Source: Gammaproteobacteria bacterium
GTDB lineage: Bacteria; Pseudomonadota; Gammaproteobacteria; Steroidobacterales; Steroidobacteraceae
DNA: 64,000 nt
Direction of reading: 5' to 3'
Assembly (NCBI GenBank): GCA_017577615.1
Contig: PKRE01000009.1
Coordinates: forward strand, 62,001 to 126,000
In this document: positions 47,095 through 55,837 of the stretch, piece after piece
Layout of the letters: each line of letters begins with the position of its first letter
How positions within the stretch are numbered: position 1 is the first letter of the stretch
Notes under the pieces: generated by a model
The model's database searches: none
Told to the model about the DNA's origin: nothing
What the model saw: the letters and a program-made list of their open reading frames with translations, nothing else
Program-made: the position numbers and the translations under genes

Positions 47095-47817
47095 TCAGGC
47101 TTCCCCGGGACACCCTCGCAGCTCGAGGCGGGTGATCTTGCGCGGGTCGGACTGAAAAATCGAAGTGTCGATCTGCACTCCGGGCTCAGGCAGATCGACG
47201 TCGAGCCAATAGACCGAGCCCGCTCGCTTACGATCCGTTATCGTCGGTTCCAACCCAAGCGCACGTGCGTTGTCTGCCCGCCTTTGAGCCCGCTGGTAGT
47301 CCGAAAACACCCCGAGACTCAAAGTGTAGGAAGGATCGTTGCCAGGCATGAGATACACGTCGTCGATGCCGCCGCGCCTGAGAGTCTGCAGCGCCTCCTC
47401 GGCGTCGGCACGCGTGGCGATGTTCTGTACGCTGACCCAGTAGCCCACCCAGAGCTCGCCTTGCTCCACCCGCTGGCGGGGCATGAAGCCTGCGCCGCGC
47501 AATGCGGCCTGTGCCTGTGCGGCTTCTGCAAGCTCGGCGAACGGTCCGACGCTCGTACATGCGAACTCGGGCCCGCCAGCTCGCGACAATCGTTCAGCCT
47601 GCACCGACGCGTGCGATGCCTCAGGCGTCTCCTTCGCCTCTTTGTTCAATCGTTCGTCGCTGAGCGTGGATGCCTCACTCGCGAGCACGATTCGCGGCGG
47701 GGTCTCCGCCACACGTCGCGAAGGACGATCGAGCACGTTCACCTGGACATCGATGACCTGCGACCAGATGAAATACAGGACATTGGCCAGGATCAGCAGA
47801 AGACACAGTGTTCGCAT
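47095..47817 (-). CDS. SPOR domain-containing membrane protein
   Basis: Protein of 240 residues: short cytoplasmic N-terminus, membrane helix at 4-24 (LCLLLILANVLYFIWSQVI), a linker of about 80 residues, and a C-terminal SPOR domain (about 85-205) with SVGPFAELAEAAQAQAALR, GYWVSVQNIATRADAEEALQ and YTLSLGVFSDYQRAQRRAD. SPOR domains bind denuded septal peptidoglycan, so a cell-division-related role is expected. In gammaproteobacteria the gene commonly follows coaX; here 213 bases separate them, a longer gap than usual. It precedes tRNA-Thr on the same strand. The last part carries an unusual cysteine near the end. Confidence 0.85.
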   Translation of the reverse strand: MRTLCLLLILANVLYFIWSQVIDVQVNVLDRPSRRVAETPPRIVLASEASTLSDERLNKEAKETPEASHASVQAERLSRAGGPEFACTSVGPFAELAEAAQAQAALRGAGFMPRQRVEQGELWVGYWVSVQNIATRADAEEALQTLRRGGIDDVYLMPGNDPSYTLSLGVFSDYQRAQRRADNARALGLEPTITDRKRAGSVYWLDVDLPEPGVQIDTSIFQSDPRKITRLELRGCPGEA

Positions 47818-48030
47818 GAATTGCTGACGGCTCCGAGCTCCCGGATCTGCGTAGATGCAGCGGCCGCAAGATCATACTCGTGCGGTCAGCACGGCACCAA
47901 GCCGCAGCCATGGGCTTGGTGCGCCGCGATGCTTGCGTCACGCTTAGCGGGTCGCAGACGAGCGATTCCACGTCTCCACGTCAGGCCGCTGACCCCGGCC
48001 TGGACATTACGGGGAGGGCGAGCCTGAGTG

Positions 48031-48804
48031 CTAGCCTTCAACGGTGGCGACGCGCGACTCGTCTGATTCTGCGAGAACTGCCAAGCCGCGCAGCACAAGG
48101 TCGGGCACGACCTCGTGCGGACCGATGAGGGGCGCAATCACATCGCTCGCCCCGCCCGTGAGCAACAGCTTGGGCGGCACGCCGAGCATGCGCTGCATCT
48201 CTGCAACTGCTCGGTCCACCAATCCTGCAAGCGCTTGCGCACAGCCTTGTCTGACTGCGGCTGCCGTATGATTCGAGAAAACAGAGTACGTGATCTCGTC
48301 GTCGCCCATTCGAGAGGCGATATCGCTCGTCGCTCGCAGTATGCTCGAGACCATCACCCGAGGTCCCGGAACGATGGAACCTCCAAGGTGACGGCCAGCA
48401 GCATCGATGCCGTCGATGGTCATTGCCGTGCCGACGCTGATCACGCAGCTTGGCCCTCGACGTAGGGTGTGAGCAGCGATGAGCGCCAGCCACCGATCGA
48501 CCCCAAGCTTCTCCGGTTGGCGATACGCATTCGTCACGCCCGCAGCTTGCGCCACGGCGGTTACGAACCGGGGCTCGATCCCCCACTTCTGCCGAATCGC
48601 GGCTGCGCACGCATCCCCGATTTCGCGCCCGCCGACATTCGAAACGAGCACACGGTCAGGTGCATCGGTCGAAGTCAGCATCTCCTCGAGCAGCTGACGT
48701 CGATCGACCGTCTGGTGTGGGCGGGCAGATTGAGCAGACAGTCGTCCGTCGCGCAGCTGTGCCCATTTCAGCCGAGTGTTACCGATGTCTATGAGCAGAA
48801 TCAT
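48031..48804 (-). CDS. coaX: Type III pantothenate kinase
   Basis: First step of coenzyme A synthesis: phosphorylation of pantothenate, by the CoaX family that is insensitive to CoA feedback and needs a monovalent cation. 257 residues, normal length. ASKHA-fold motifs: DIGNTRLKW (phosphate 1, residues 6-14), LGVDRWLALIAA with the GxDR motif, and SVGTAMTIDGID (phosphate 2), then GGSIVPGP. It follows birA with 21 bases between and is probably co-transcribed with it, the standard birA-coaX arrangement. Confidence 0.95.
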   Translation of the reverse strand: MILLIDIGNTRLKWAQLRDGRLSAQSARPHQTVDRRQLLEEMLTSTDAPDRVLVSNVGGREIGDACAAAIRQKWGIEPRFVTAVAQAAGVTNAYRQPEKLGVDRWLALIAAHTLRRGPSCVISVGTAMTIDGIDAAGRHLGGSIVPGPRVMVSSILRATSDIASRMGDDEITYSVFSNHTAAAVRQGCAQALAGLVDRAVAEMQRMLGVPPKLLLTGGASDVIAPLIGPHEVVPDLVLRGLAVLAESDESRVATVEG

Positions 48805-48825
48805 GCGAACGTTTCGAAAGCCCCT

Positions 48826-49878
48826 TTATGCGATCCCGTCCATTTCAGGTGGCATCACCTCCTGCTTTCGGACGCTCACTTCCCCGGAAATGAAGCGCCT
48901 GAGCTCGCCATCGACCTCCACGAGCAGCGCGCCATCGCGATCGACGCCACTGGCTATGCCGAACACCGTCTGATCACCGTTGACGATCTTGACGCTTGCA
49001 TGCTGCAGCACATCAAGCATGCGCCATTGATCGATGAAGCCATCGAACCCCTGCCGCGCGAACGATTCGAGTGCCTTGGTGAGCTCTTCGATCAGCGCAG
49101 CAATGAGCGCGTTGCGCGACGGACAGCGCTCGCGTAGCACCTCGTGGACGTCGGCGACCAGAACCGCATGATGCTTGGCAAGCTCGATACGCACATCGGC
49201 CGGCATGCGCATATTGATACCGATGCCGATGATCACATGTGCCGGACCCGCCGACTCGCCTCGCATTTCGATGAGAATTCCGCCGAGCTTGCGGCCTTGC
49301 CAGACCAAATCGTTCGGCCACTTGAGACCGATTTCCCGCGCATCGAAGCGTTCCAGCGCGCGCACGGCGGCGACACCCACTACGAGGCTCAACGCTGGGA
49401 AGCCCGGCGGTAACTCGGCGAACTGCCATGCCATTGAAAAGCAGATGCCGCTCGCAAACGGCGCGAGCCAGCTCCGTCCGCGACGCCCACGACCGGCGGT
49501 CTGCACTTCGGCCACGCACACGCGCGCGCGGCCCGGCTCTGGAGCCGCTAGGTCTCCGAGGTACCGGTTGGTCGAATCGACTGTAAGCAGCACGTCCAGC
49601 TCGATGAGCTTTGCACGCGTCTCCGGCGGCAACGAGGCAAGAACTTCCTCGCGGCTCAGCAGATCGATGGGATGCGCCATACGGTAGCCTTGTCGCGGCA
49701 ATGATTCGATCTGCACACCCATCTCGCGCAATGCTTGGACGAGCTTCCATATGCCGCCGCGCGACATGCGCAGCTTGCGAGCGAGCGTTTGGCCGGAATG
49801 GAAGCCCCCGTCCGCAAGGAGCGCGACCAGTCGACGGCGACGAGCCTCGCTTTGATGAGCTCGAGAGGGAGCGTCCAT
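48826..49878 (-). CDS. birA: Biotin--[acetyl-CoA-carboxylase] ligase / biotin operon repressor
   Basis: Bifunctional BirA of 350 residues. N-terminal winged helix (about 16-65, LARKLRMSRGGIWKLVQALR) for repression of biotin genes, then the ligase domain with the adenylate loop GRGRRGRSW (129-137), KWPNDLVW and GGILIEMRG (biotin lysine), and a C-terminal SH3-like domain (about 300-345). It transfers biotin to the carboxyl carrier protein. ATG 49878 lies four bases after plsY. No bio operon is in the window, so a repressor target is not visible. Confidence 0.95.
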   Translation of the reverse strand: MDAPSRAHQSEARRRRLVALLADGGFHSGQTLARKLRMSRGGIWKLVQALREMGVQIESLPRQGYRMAHPIDLLSREEVLASLPPETRAKLIELDVLLTVDSTNRYLGDLAAPEPGRARVCVAEVQTAGRGRRGRSWLAPFASGICFSMAWQFAELPPGFPALSLVVGVAAVRALERFDAREIGLKWPNDLVWQGRKLGGILIEMRGESAGPAHVIIGIGINMRMPADVRIELAKHHAVLVADVHEVLRERCPSRNALIAALIEELTKALESFARQGFDGFIDQWRMLDVLQHASVKIVNGDQTVFGIASGVDRDGALLVEVDGELRRFISGEVSVRKQEVMPPEMDGIA

Positions 49879-49882
49879 CGCC

Positions 49883-50524
49883 TCAGCGGGGCCTTAGCAG
49901 CCAGAGCCGGTGTAGGCGGTGTTCGGTGCCCGCGCGCATGCGCTCGATGTTCGATCGATGCGTGAAGCACACGAACAGCGTCATCGCGACTCCGAAGCTC
50001 AAGAGTGGGTCGGACAGGGTGACGCCGGACACGAGTAAGAACACGACGTAGGCGACGCAAGCCAGCATGGTCGCCAGCCCGACGAACCCGCTGAGCAGCA
50101 CGATGCCAAGCCAGGTAAGCAGCACCGGCACCAGCGCCATCGGCTGCAAGCCGAGCAGGACACCGACCAATGTCGCCGCTCCCTTGCCGCCCCGGAAGCC
50201 GTACCAGATCGGGAAGACATGTCCTAGCACTGCGGCCGTCGCGCACCCGACAGCAAGCCAATCGCGCGACACGAGCGGATCAAGCCCGATACCTGGCAAC
50301 GACACGTCCGTCAGTCGTACAGCGAGCCAACCCTTGCCGACATCGATCAGCATGACCCATGCTGCGAACACGGGACCCTGCGTCCGCAGCGCATTGGTGC
50401 CGCCCGCATTGCCGCTGCCGAGGGTGCGAATGTCCACGCCTCCACGCAGCTGACCGACGATCAGGCCGCCGAGGAGCGAGCCAAGCAAGTACGCAATGAG
50501 GATCTTGACGCCGAGTTCGAGCAT
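49883..50524 (-). CDS. plsY: Glycerol-3-phosphate acyltransferase PlsY
   Basis: Inner-membrane acyltransferase using acyl phosphate to acylate glycerol 3-phosphate, the first step of phospholipid synthesis. 213 residues with five expected helices. Motif 1 GSGNAGGTNALRTQG, motif 2 GHVFPIWYGFRGGKGAAT (acyl-phosphate and glycerol phosphate binding) and motif 3 near THRSNIERMRAGTEHR are all intact. Start ATG 50524 (an upstream in-frame extension is not family-like). Translated just before birA. Confidence 0.95.
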   Translation of the reverse strand: MLELGVKILIAYLLGSLLGGLIVGQLRGGVDIRTLGSGNAGGTNALRTQGPVFAAWVMLIDVGKGWLAVRLTDVSLPGIGLDPLVSRDWLAVGCATAAVLGHVFPIWYGFRGGKGAATLVGVLLGLQPMALVPVLLTWLGIVLLSGFVGLATMLACVAYVVFLLVSGVTLSDPLLSFGVAMTLFVCFTHRSNIERMRAGTEHRLHRLWLLRPR

Positions 50525-50606
50525 GGCGGCGCATTGTCCCGATTCTTTCGCAGGCCCGCCAGCCCCTGGGTGTGGCCTGGGACCGGAGGCTGCGGCTTGA
50601 GGGGGT

Positions 50607-51572
50607 CTAGCCCGCGCCTCGAGCCGTATCCTCGTTCCCCCCTTTGCTCGGGAGATGAATCTCCGCCAGCATGCAGCGAACGCTACCTCCGCCCAGAGTC
50701 TCGATCGTGGGGACGGGCGACGTGACAATCCGCCCCTGCCCCTGCTCGAGCGCAGCCACCTGGGTCAAGGACAGCGAATCGCGCGCGCGGCTCGACATGG
50801 CAATGATCGGTTGGCCTTGTGCAGTGTGCAGCTCCAGCATGTTGCCGGCGAAGCCGTCGAGCTGATCGAACGTAAGGTCGACGATCGTCCGACCGCTTGC
50901 GAGCAGCGATTCCAACACCCCGTCGCGCTGGTCCGGACGAATCGCGCTCGAGCACACGGCGGCGAACCGCGTTCCGATACACATGAGCACATTCGTGTGA
51001 TAGATCGGGAAGCCTCCCGCGTCGAACGCCTCGAAAGCCACGATCTCATAATCGAGCTGCTGCGCGAAATCTCTCAGCACGTCGAGATCGGTGCGCGGTG
51101 AGAGGCAGGCATACGCGATTCGACCGCTGCGGTCCAGCACCATGCTCCCGGTGCCTTCGAGATACTTTCCGCTCCGCTCGTATGGCGTGAGATCGACGAC
51201 TCGGGTGATTCGGAAGCCGTGGCGAGCGCTCAATGTCTCCAGCACATCCATGCGGCGCTCCGCGCGCCGGTTCGGTGCGAGCATCGGATAGAGGACCACC
51301 GTGCCGTCCGCGTGAAAGCTTACCCAGTTGTTCGGAAATAGACTGTCCGGCGTATGCGGCTCGACCGTGTCCTCGAAGACGTGCACACGCACGCCGGCAT
51401 CCATCAATGCCTCCACGAGCCCGTCGAACTCAGCTTGTGCCAGCCGTTGCGCGTCCTCGTCTGATATCGCGACGCGACGTTGAAACTTGTTGGAAGCGGA
51501 AGTCTGCGGATTCCCCACGAATCGCACCGGGCGAATCATCAGGACCTCAGCAGTGCTTTGACGTTCGAGCAT
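50607..51572 (-). CDS. Amidinohydrolase, CtlX/arginine-deiminase-related
   Basis: Protein of 321 residues with the five-bladed guanidine-modifying (amidinotransferase/arginine deiminase) fold. Active-site features: DSLFPNNWVSFHADG, EGTGSMVLDR, GFPIYHTNVLMCIG with the catalytic His, and the C-terminal nucleophile in GGGSVRCMLAEI (Cys near 301). The pattern is that of CtlX-type proteins linked with citrulline/arginine use. Expected to hydrolyse or transfer an amidino or ureido group. It is 82 bases upstream of plsY on the same strand, probably a separate unit. No arginine-pathway neighbours. Confidence 0.85.
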   Translation of the reverse strand: MLERQSTAEVLMIRPVRFVGNPQTSASNKFQRRVAISDEDAQRLAQAEFDGLVEALMDAGVRVHVFEDTVEPHTPDSLFPNNWVSFHADGTVVLYPMLAPNRRAERRMDVLETLSARHGFRITRVVDLTPYERSGKYLEGTGSMVLDRSGRIAYACLSPRTDLDVLRDFAQQLDYEIVAFEAFDAGGFPIYHTNVLMCIGTRFAAVCSSAIRPDQRDGVLESLLASGRTIVDLTFDQLDGFAGNMLELHTAQGQPIIAMSSRARDSLSLTQVAALEQGQGRIVTSPVPTIETLGGGSVRCMLAEIHLPSKGGNEDTARGAG

Positions 51573-51611
51573 GGAAATGCAGCAATCGGGTGCGGATGGA
51601 CGATGCCTGGA

Positions 51612-53675
51612 CTAGGACTCGCTTCGCGAGCGTTTGGAGTCTAGCGCCTCTACATATATATGTGTGATCAAGACTGCACGCGCTCGCATCGTGTAGTGCC
51701 ATACGACGGTGGTGGACGGAACCTTGTGCCCAAATCGACGAGACACCCATCCACCTTGGTCGGCCATGCCTCCCCGATAATGGTTCATGCGTGCTGGCAG
51801 CACGACAGGCACGAGGCGTATGCGATGTCTGGCGGTGCACACCGAAATCTCGTCGGCTTGGACGTTCGGCTCCAGATGCTCCGAGAAGTGCCAATGCTGT
51901 GCAACCTGGTGAGTACCCTCGCCGTCCAGAATGTCGCTGATCTTGAACGAACGCCGCCCGGCATCGTATACGATCTCACGTTGATGCTCGACTGGTTCGC
52001 GCAGTGCGCTGTACCCATCGTGCTCGCCCAGGAAACGCTGCATCGAACCCTGTGCTCCAAAATGCAGACAGCGCGCAACTGCGTGCCGCGACCACATGAA
52101 GTTTCCGCCCTGAGTGGACTGATCGCGCCCGTCGATCGACACTGTGTTGTGCGCACGTGTGCCACGGAAATAACGACGCCATTCCGGCTCGGTGTGATAA
52201 GCGTAGGTGCCGGGATCGACGAGGACCTCTTCTCCGCCGATGTGCAACACGATGCTGAGCGCATCGGCATGTCCGTGCGCGGCGAGGCTCAGGTACCCCA
52301 ATGGTCCGGCATCAACGAGCATCCACACCTCCTCGGGCGTGTCGAAATCCGAGCCCAGGATGTAATAGCCTGACTGTGGGAACGCACGTCTCGCCGCCAC
52401 TGGAGCGCGCGCGCTGCCGAGGCGCTCGAACTCGACGACGCGCTTTGGTGGCAGCAGCCAGCGCGTCTTATCGTCGAGCTGGCCCACCTTGCGCGCGAAG
52501 TCTGCACGATCGAAGAGCAACGCACCGGTCGCGAGCAGCGAACGATAATTCGATGAGACAGTCGGCCGCAGCCTGGTAGCCGTCGCTCGAGAATCGTCTC
52601 GCGCTGGCCCGTCGTGCGGCGCCAGCCGCACGACGTAGCCGTCGTCCGCATCGCCGACCATCGGCACATTTTCGGCTGAGTCCATCATCGCGGCGATGAA
52701 CTCCATCATTCGTTCGATGCGCTCCCAGTAGCTATCCGCGAAATCGTCCGATGCTGCGCGCGCTGCCAACCCGGCGAGCAATAGGAAGTCCAGGACGAAC
52801 TGCTGGTACGAGAACGCCTGTTCCTTGTTCCCGCCGTCTTCCCAGTTCTGAATCAGGGCCTCGCGCTCAAGAATGTCCTTGCACATGCGCCCCCACGAAT
52901 GCATCTGGGGCCAGCATCCCCACGTCAGCGAAGCAATATAAACGCCTGCAGACTCGCCGATCAGGTGATTGTTGGCGGACGAGAATCGCGATAACTTGCC
53001 CACGATCCAGCGCACGTGTCGAAAGATCGAAGCCAGCCATCGGTCTCTGAATGCACGGCCTTCTGCGTCGCCGAACAACGCGGAGTTCGCCCCTCCGATG
53101 AGCTGCCAGGTGATGCTCCAATTGATCAACCGAATACCGAGCTCGAGCGGGCTCGCCCAGTTCGGACCGCGCCCCGGAGGACAACTATCGATCCACGAAT
53201 CGACGTGCACGCGAAGCGCATCCACGTATACACGCTCACCAGTGAGCACATACGCTTGGGCGAGCGTTGGCAGATGCAGGTGGCGATTCGGTTCCCACAG
53301 ATACTTGATATTGCCCACCAAGCGTTCGTCCCGATAATCGAGCGAGCTCGCCGGCAGCAGCGGCGCGTCTCGTCCTGTCAGCGGATCCCGATTCCAGCGC
53401 GGTGGATGGCCCAACTCGACCTCTTCGAGGTGAAAGATCGTGTAACGGCCTGCGAGCACGCGATTCGCCGCCTCCACATACGGTCGTGCATCGATGCCTG
53501 CTGGTGTGTGAACGAAGCTCGCGCTCGAATGTAGGCTCCTCGGAGCCGGCACCGGTGTATCGTAGGTCCGTGCCAAACGCTCGTGTGTCGATCGGATTAC
53601 TTGGCGAAAGCGATGAGCCACCTCTGCCGCAGACATGCGCCCGAGACGGGTGACATACCAGCTTAGAGATTGCAT
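51612..53675 (-). CDS. Heparinase II/III family protein
   Basis: Probable polysaccharide lyase of 687 residues: N-terminal alpha/alpha toroid (about 60-370) with NWASPLELGIRLINWS and SSANNHLIGESAGVYIASL, and a C-terminal beta-sandwich (about 400-650) with SLAAHGHADALSIVLHIGGEE (two pieces), VDPGTYAY and RGTRAHNTVSIDG. The Asn/His/Tyr residues in these motifs are those expected for lyase activity on uronate-containing chains. No N-terminal signal is visible, as in many polysaccharide-cluster homologues of this type that may act in the periplasm or cytoplasm. It is the last gene of a leftward operon, three bases from the GT4 gene. Either trims or edits the cluster's polymer. Confidence 0.82.
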   Translation of the reverse strand: MQSLSWYVTRLGRMSAAEVAHRFRQVIRSTHERLARTYDTPVPAPRSLHSSASFVHTPAGIDARPYVEAANRVLAGRYTIFHLEEVELGHPPRWNRDPLTGRDAPLLPASSLDYRDERLVGNIKYLWEPNRHLHLPTLAQAYVLTGERVYVDALRVHVDSWIDSCPPGRGPNWASPLELGIRLINWSITWQLIGGANSALFGDAEGRAFRDRWLASIFRHVRWIVGKLSRFSSANNHLIGESAGVYIASLTWGCWPQMHSWGRMCKDILEREALIQNWEDGGNKEQAFSYQQFVLDFLLLAGLAARAASDDFADSYWERIERMMEFIAAMMDSAENVPMVGDADDGYVVRLAPHDGPARDDSRATATRLRPTVSSNYRSLLATGALLFDRADFARKVGQLDDKTRWLLPPKRVVEFERLGSARAPVAARRAFPQSGYYILGSDFDTPEEVWMLVDAGPLGYLSLAAHGHADALSIVLHIGGEEVLVDPGTYAYHTEPEWRRYFRGTRAHNTVSIDGRDQSTQGGNFMWSRHAVARCLHFGAQGSMQRFLGEHDGYSALREPVEHQREIVYDAGRRSFKISDILDGEGTHQVAQHWHFSEHLEPNVQADEISVCTARHRIRLVPVVLPARMNHYRGGMADQGGWVSRRFGHKVPSTTVVWHYTMRARAVLITHIYVEALDSKRSRSES

Positions 53676-53678
53676 CGT

Positions 53679-54857
53679 CTACGGAACCGTTGAACGAGTC
53701 GCGTTCTTGCTCTGCCGCTGTGTAGAGCTCTGCGCGCCATTCGTCGTGCCGACACCGACGCCTTTGAACGGTGTTCCATCGGCAGACTCGATGCCGAAAC
53801 TTCGGTAGAGGTCGTCGATCTGTGCAACGACTCGTTCCGTGCCAAACATTGCTGCGGCTCGCTCTCGCGCCTGCGCACCAAGCCGCGCGCGCAGCGCTGC
53901 ATCGTCGAGCAACTGCATGATGCGTTCCGCCAAAGCGTCGATATCTCCCGGCAACACGAGAAGTCCATGCACACCGTCGTCGATCGCATCGGGGATACCG
54001 CCGACGCGAGTCGCGATCGTCGGTACACCTGCCGCCATCGCTTCGAGCACGCCCATCGGCAAGCCTTCCGCGTACGACGGCAACACATAGATGGTTGCAC
54101 GCATAAGCTCGCGTTCCTTCGCTGCGCCGCTCACCCATCCGAGAATCTCGACATGCTGCTCGAGACCGAGCTCCCGCACGCGTGCGATCACGCCTGCCAC
54201 GTCGCCATCTCCTCCGCATCGCAATCTCACGTCGGGAAATCGTTGCCTCACGAGGGTGAGCGCCTGCAGAAGATCGAAGATACCTTTGCGCCTCCCAAAG
54301 CGCCCCAGAAAAAGGAGCAAGTTCGCCTCGCGCGCCGCTACAGTCGGCAGCGTCGGAATCGGTACGGGGTTTGCGATCGTCACAACATGTGCACGCGGCG
54401 CGATGCTCTTGATAACCGTACGCCACTGCGCCGAGAGCGCGATCACACGATCGACCCTGTTCAGCACACCACGCGCGAATGCTTTGGCAAACGCGCCACA
54501 CTCGTTGCGATAGAACTGCTCGAACTCGGCACCGTGAAGATGCAAGATGACCGGCACACGCATCGCAAGCGCCGGTAGTATGAAAATGGACTTGCGCCAA
54601 AAGCTCGCCCGCGATGCTGTGTGTGCATGCACTACGGCGACGCGGCCGACAAGGAGCAGGCGTGCAAAGTCAAAGAACGCGGACACGGCGACACTGATTT
54701 TGGCAACCCTCGATCCGGACACCATCGTGCCAATGTACCGAACAGGCCAGCGCTCAAAGAGCCCCGTAGCACGATACGTGTCCACGACCGTTGAAATCCC
54801 CCCCTTCTCCCTCGACTTGGGATGGATTCCCAGCATCACGATCCACTTGTCTCGCAT
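53679..54857 (-). CDS. GT4-family glycosyltransferase
   Basis: Glycosyltransferase of 392 residues with a GT-B fold. N-terminal acceptor loop EKGGISTVVDTY, C-terminal donor region FLGRFGRRKGIFDLL and EGLPMGVLEAMAAGVPTIAT. About 30 residues at the C-terminus are a low-complexity Thr/Ser/Gln tail (VGTTNGAQSSTQRQSK) with no match to the domain. A hydrophobic segment near 62-90 may be a membrane-associating helix. It lies three bases after the heparinase start in transcription order reversed (heparinase follows it). Substrate unknown. Confidence 0.85.
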   Translation of the reverse strand: MRDKWIVMLGIHPKSREKGGISTVVDTYRATGLFERWPVRYIGTMVSGSRVAKISVAVSAFFDFARLLLVGRVAVVHAHTASRASFWRKSIFILPALAMRVPVILHLHGAEFEQFYRNECGAFAKAFARGVLNRVDRVIALSAQWRTVIKSIAPRAHVVTIANPVPIPTLPTVAAREANLLLFLGRFGRRKGIFDLLQALTLVRQRFPDVRLRCGGDGDVAGVIARVRELGLEQHVEILGWVSGAAKERELMRATIYVLPSYAEGLPMGVLEAMAAGVPTIATRVGGIPDAIDDGVHGLLVLPGDIDALAERIMQLLDDAALRARLGAQARERAAAMFGTERVVAQIDDLYRSFGIESADGTPFKGVGVGTTNGAQSSTQRQSKNATRSTVP

Positions 54858-54878
54858 CGGCGCGTACTGCCTGAGGGT

Positions 54879-55820
54879 TCAAAATCCCAACAACGCACGG
54901 TAGCGCTCGAGGATCCATGCGAGCAGTCGGGGCGGCGACCCATCGGTCCGCGCAACCGATGGGTCGAACTTGACGACACCCTGTTTACGCAACCTGTTGC
55001 CTGTGACGACGTGGCCAACTCGAAACATCTCGCCGGCCGCAAGCATCTGACGCACGCGAGCCAGCGATACCCCGCTCCACCGTTCAATTCTGCTGAGCAC
55101 TCCGACGGGGTCACGCGTCAAGTCCTCGAAACGAATCGAAAGGCACCGATCGCCAAGTCGTGTGCGGGCCAATCTCATACACAACAGGACATATACATAG
55201 TACGCAGCTGCTGCAATAGGATGTTTCGGCCTCTGCTCCTCGTCATTCTGCTTTTGAAAAGCCGCGATCAAGCCGTAAGCCGAACGGGTGATGCACAGCA
55301 CGCGCACATGTCGCGGGAAAAGGCGCGCCAGCATCAAGGCGCGCCCGGGATACTTAGAAGAATCGACGACCACACGCGCCCTGCTGAGCCGACCTAGCGC
55401 GCGGAATAACGTCGTGGTCCCTTGTTCATACACGTCCCACTCGTGCCGTAGGACGCAACCGCTTAGAATGCGAAGGAAATTGCGATGACGCTCGATCGCC
55501 TCGATCGCATCCCGATAACGTCGACAATCCGCATCACTCCACCCTGTCTCCTTGCGCACAGCCGACCACCATTCGCAGGCGTGGCTACGTTTGCCACACG
55601 CGCAAGGCAGGTTGCGCAGGAACGCATCGCGAAAGATGTGCTTGAGCTCGCCACTGCCAACGATATCTTTCTCGTTCGCGAGCAGCACCTCGAGGATTGT
55701 CGTGCCGCTGCGGCCCGTACCCATGATGTAGAGGATCTGCGGCATCTCCTCCGCGCAGGCCGGATCTACAGATCGGATCGCGCAGCCGTGTGCTGGCCAT
55801 TGAGTCGCACTCGAGGTCAT
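54879..55820 (-). CDS. Sulfotransferase
   Basis: PAPS-dependent sulfotransferase of 313 residues. The 5'-phosphosulfate loop is IMGTGRSGTTILEVLL (P-loop-like at about 34-41 of the ATG-1 numbering), the 3'-phosphate site is the RVVVDSSKYPGRALML with a conserved serine, and LSIRFEDLTRDPVGVLSRI is the typical late element. ATG codon 26 (MPQILYIM) may be the real start since the first 25 residues are unlike the family. It implies sulfation of a glycan or lipid in this cluster. No PAPS synthesis genes are present in the window. Gaps of 21 and 17 bases to the neighbours. Confidence 0.85.
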   Translation of the reverse strand: MTSSATQWPAHGCAIRSVDPACAEEMPQILYIMGTGRSGTTILEVLLANEKDIVGSGELKHIFRDAFLRNLPCACGKRSHACEWWSAVRKETGWSDADCRRYRDAIEAIERHRNFLRILSGCVLRHEWDVYEQGTTTLFRALGRLSRARVVVDSSKYPGRALMLARLFPRHVRVLCITRSAYGLIAAFQKQNDEEQRPKHPIAAAAYYVYVLLCMRLARTRLGDRCLSIRFEDLTRDPVGVLSRIERWSGVSLARVRQMLAAGEMFRVGHVVTGNRLRKQGVVKFDPSVARTDGSPPRLLAWILERYRALLGF

Positions 55821-55837
55821 CGCACCACTCCTCGAGC

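Noticed and set aside
53236..54600. 454-codon minus-strand frame overlapping the heparinase and GT4 genes
   Set aside because: Runs out of frame across two real genes; composition dominated by Arg, Cys and Ser.
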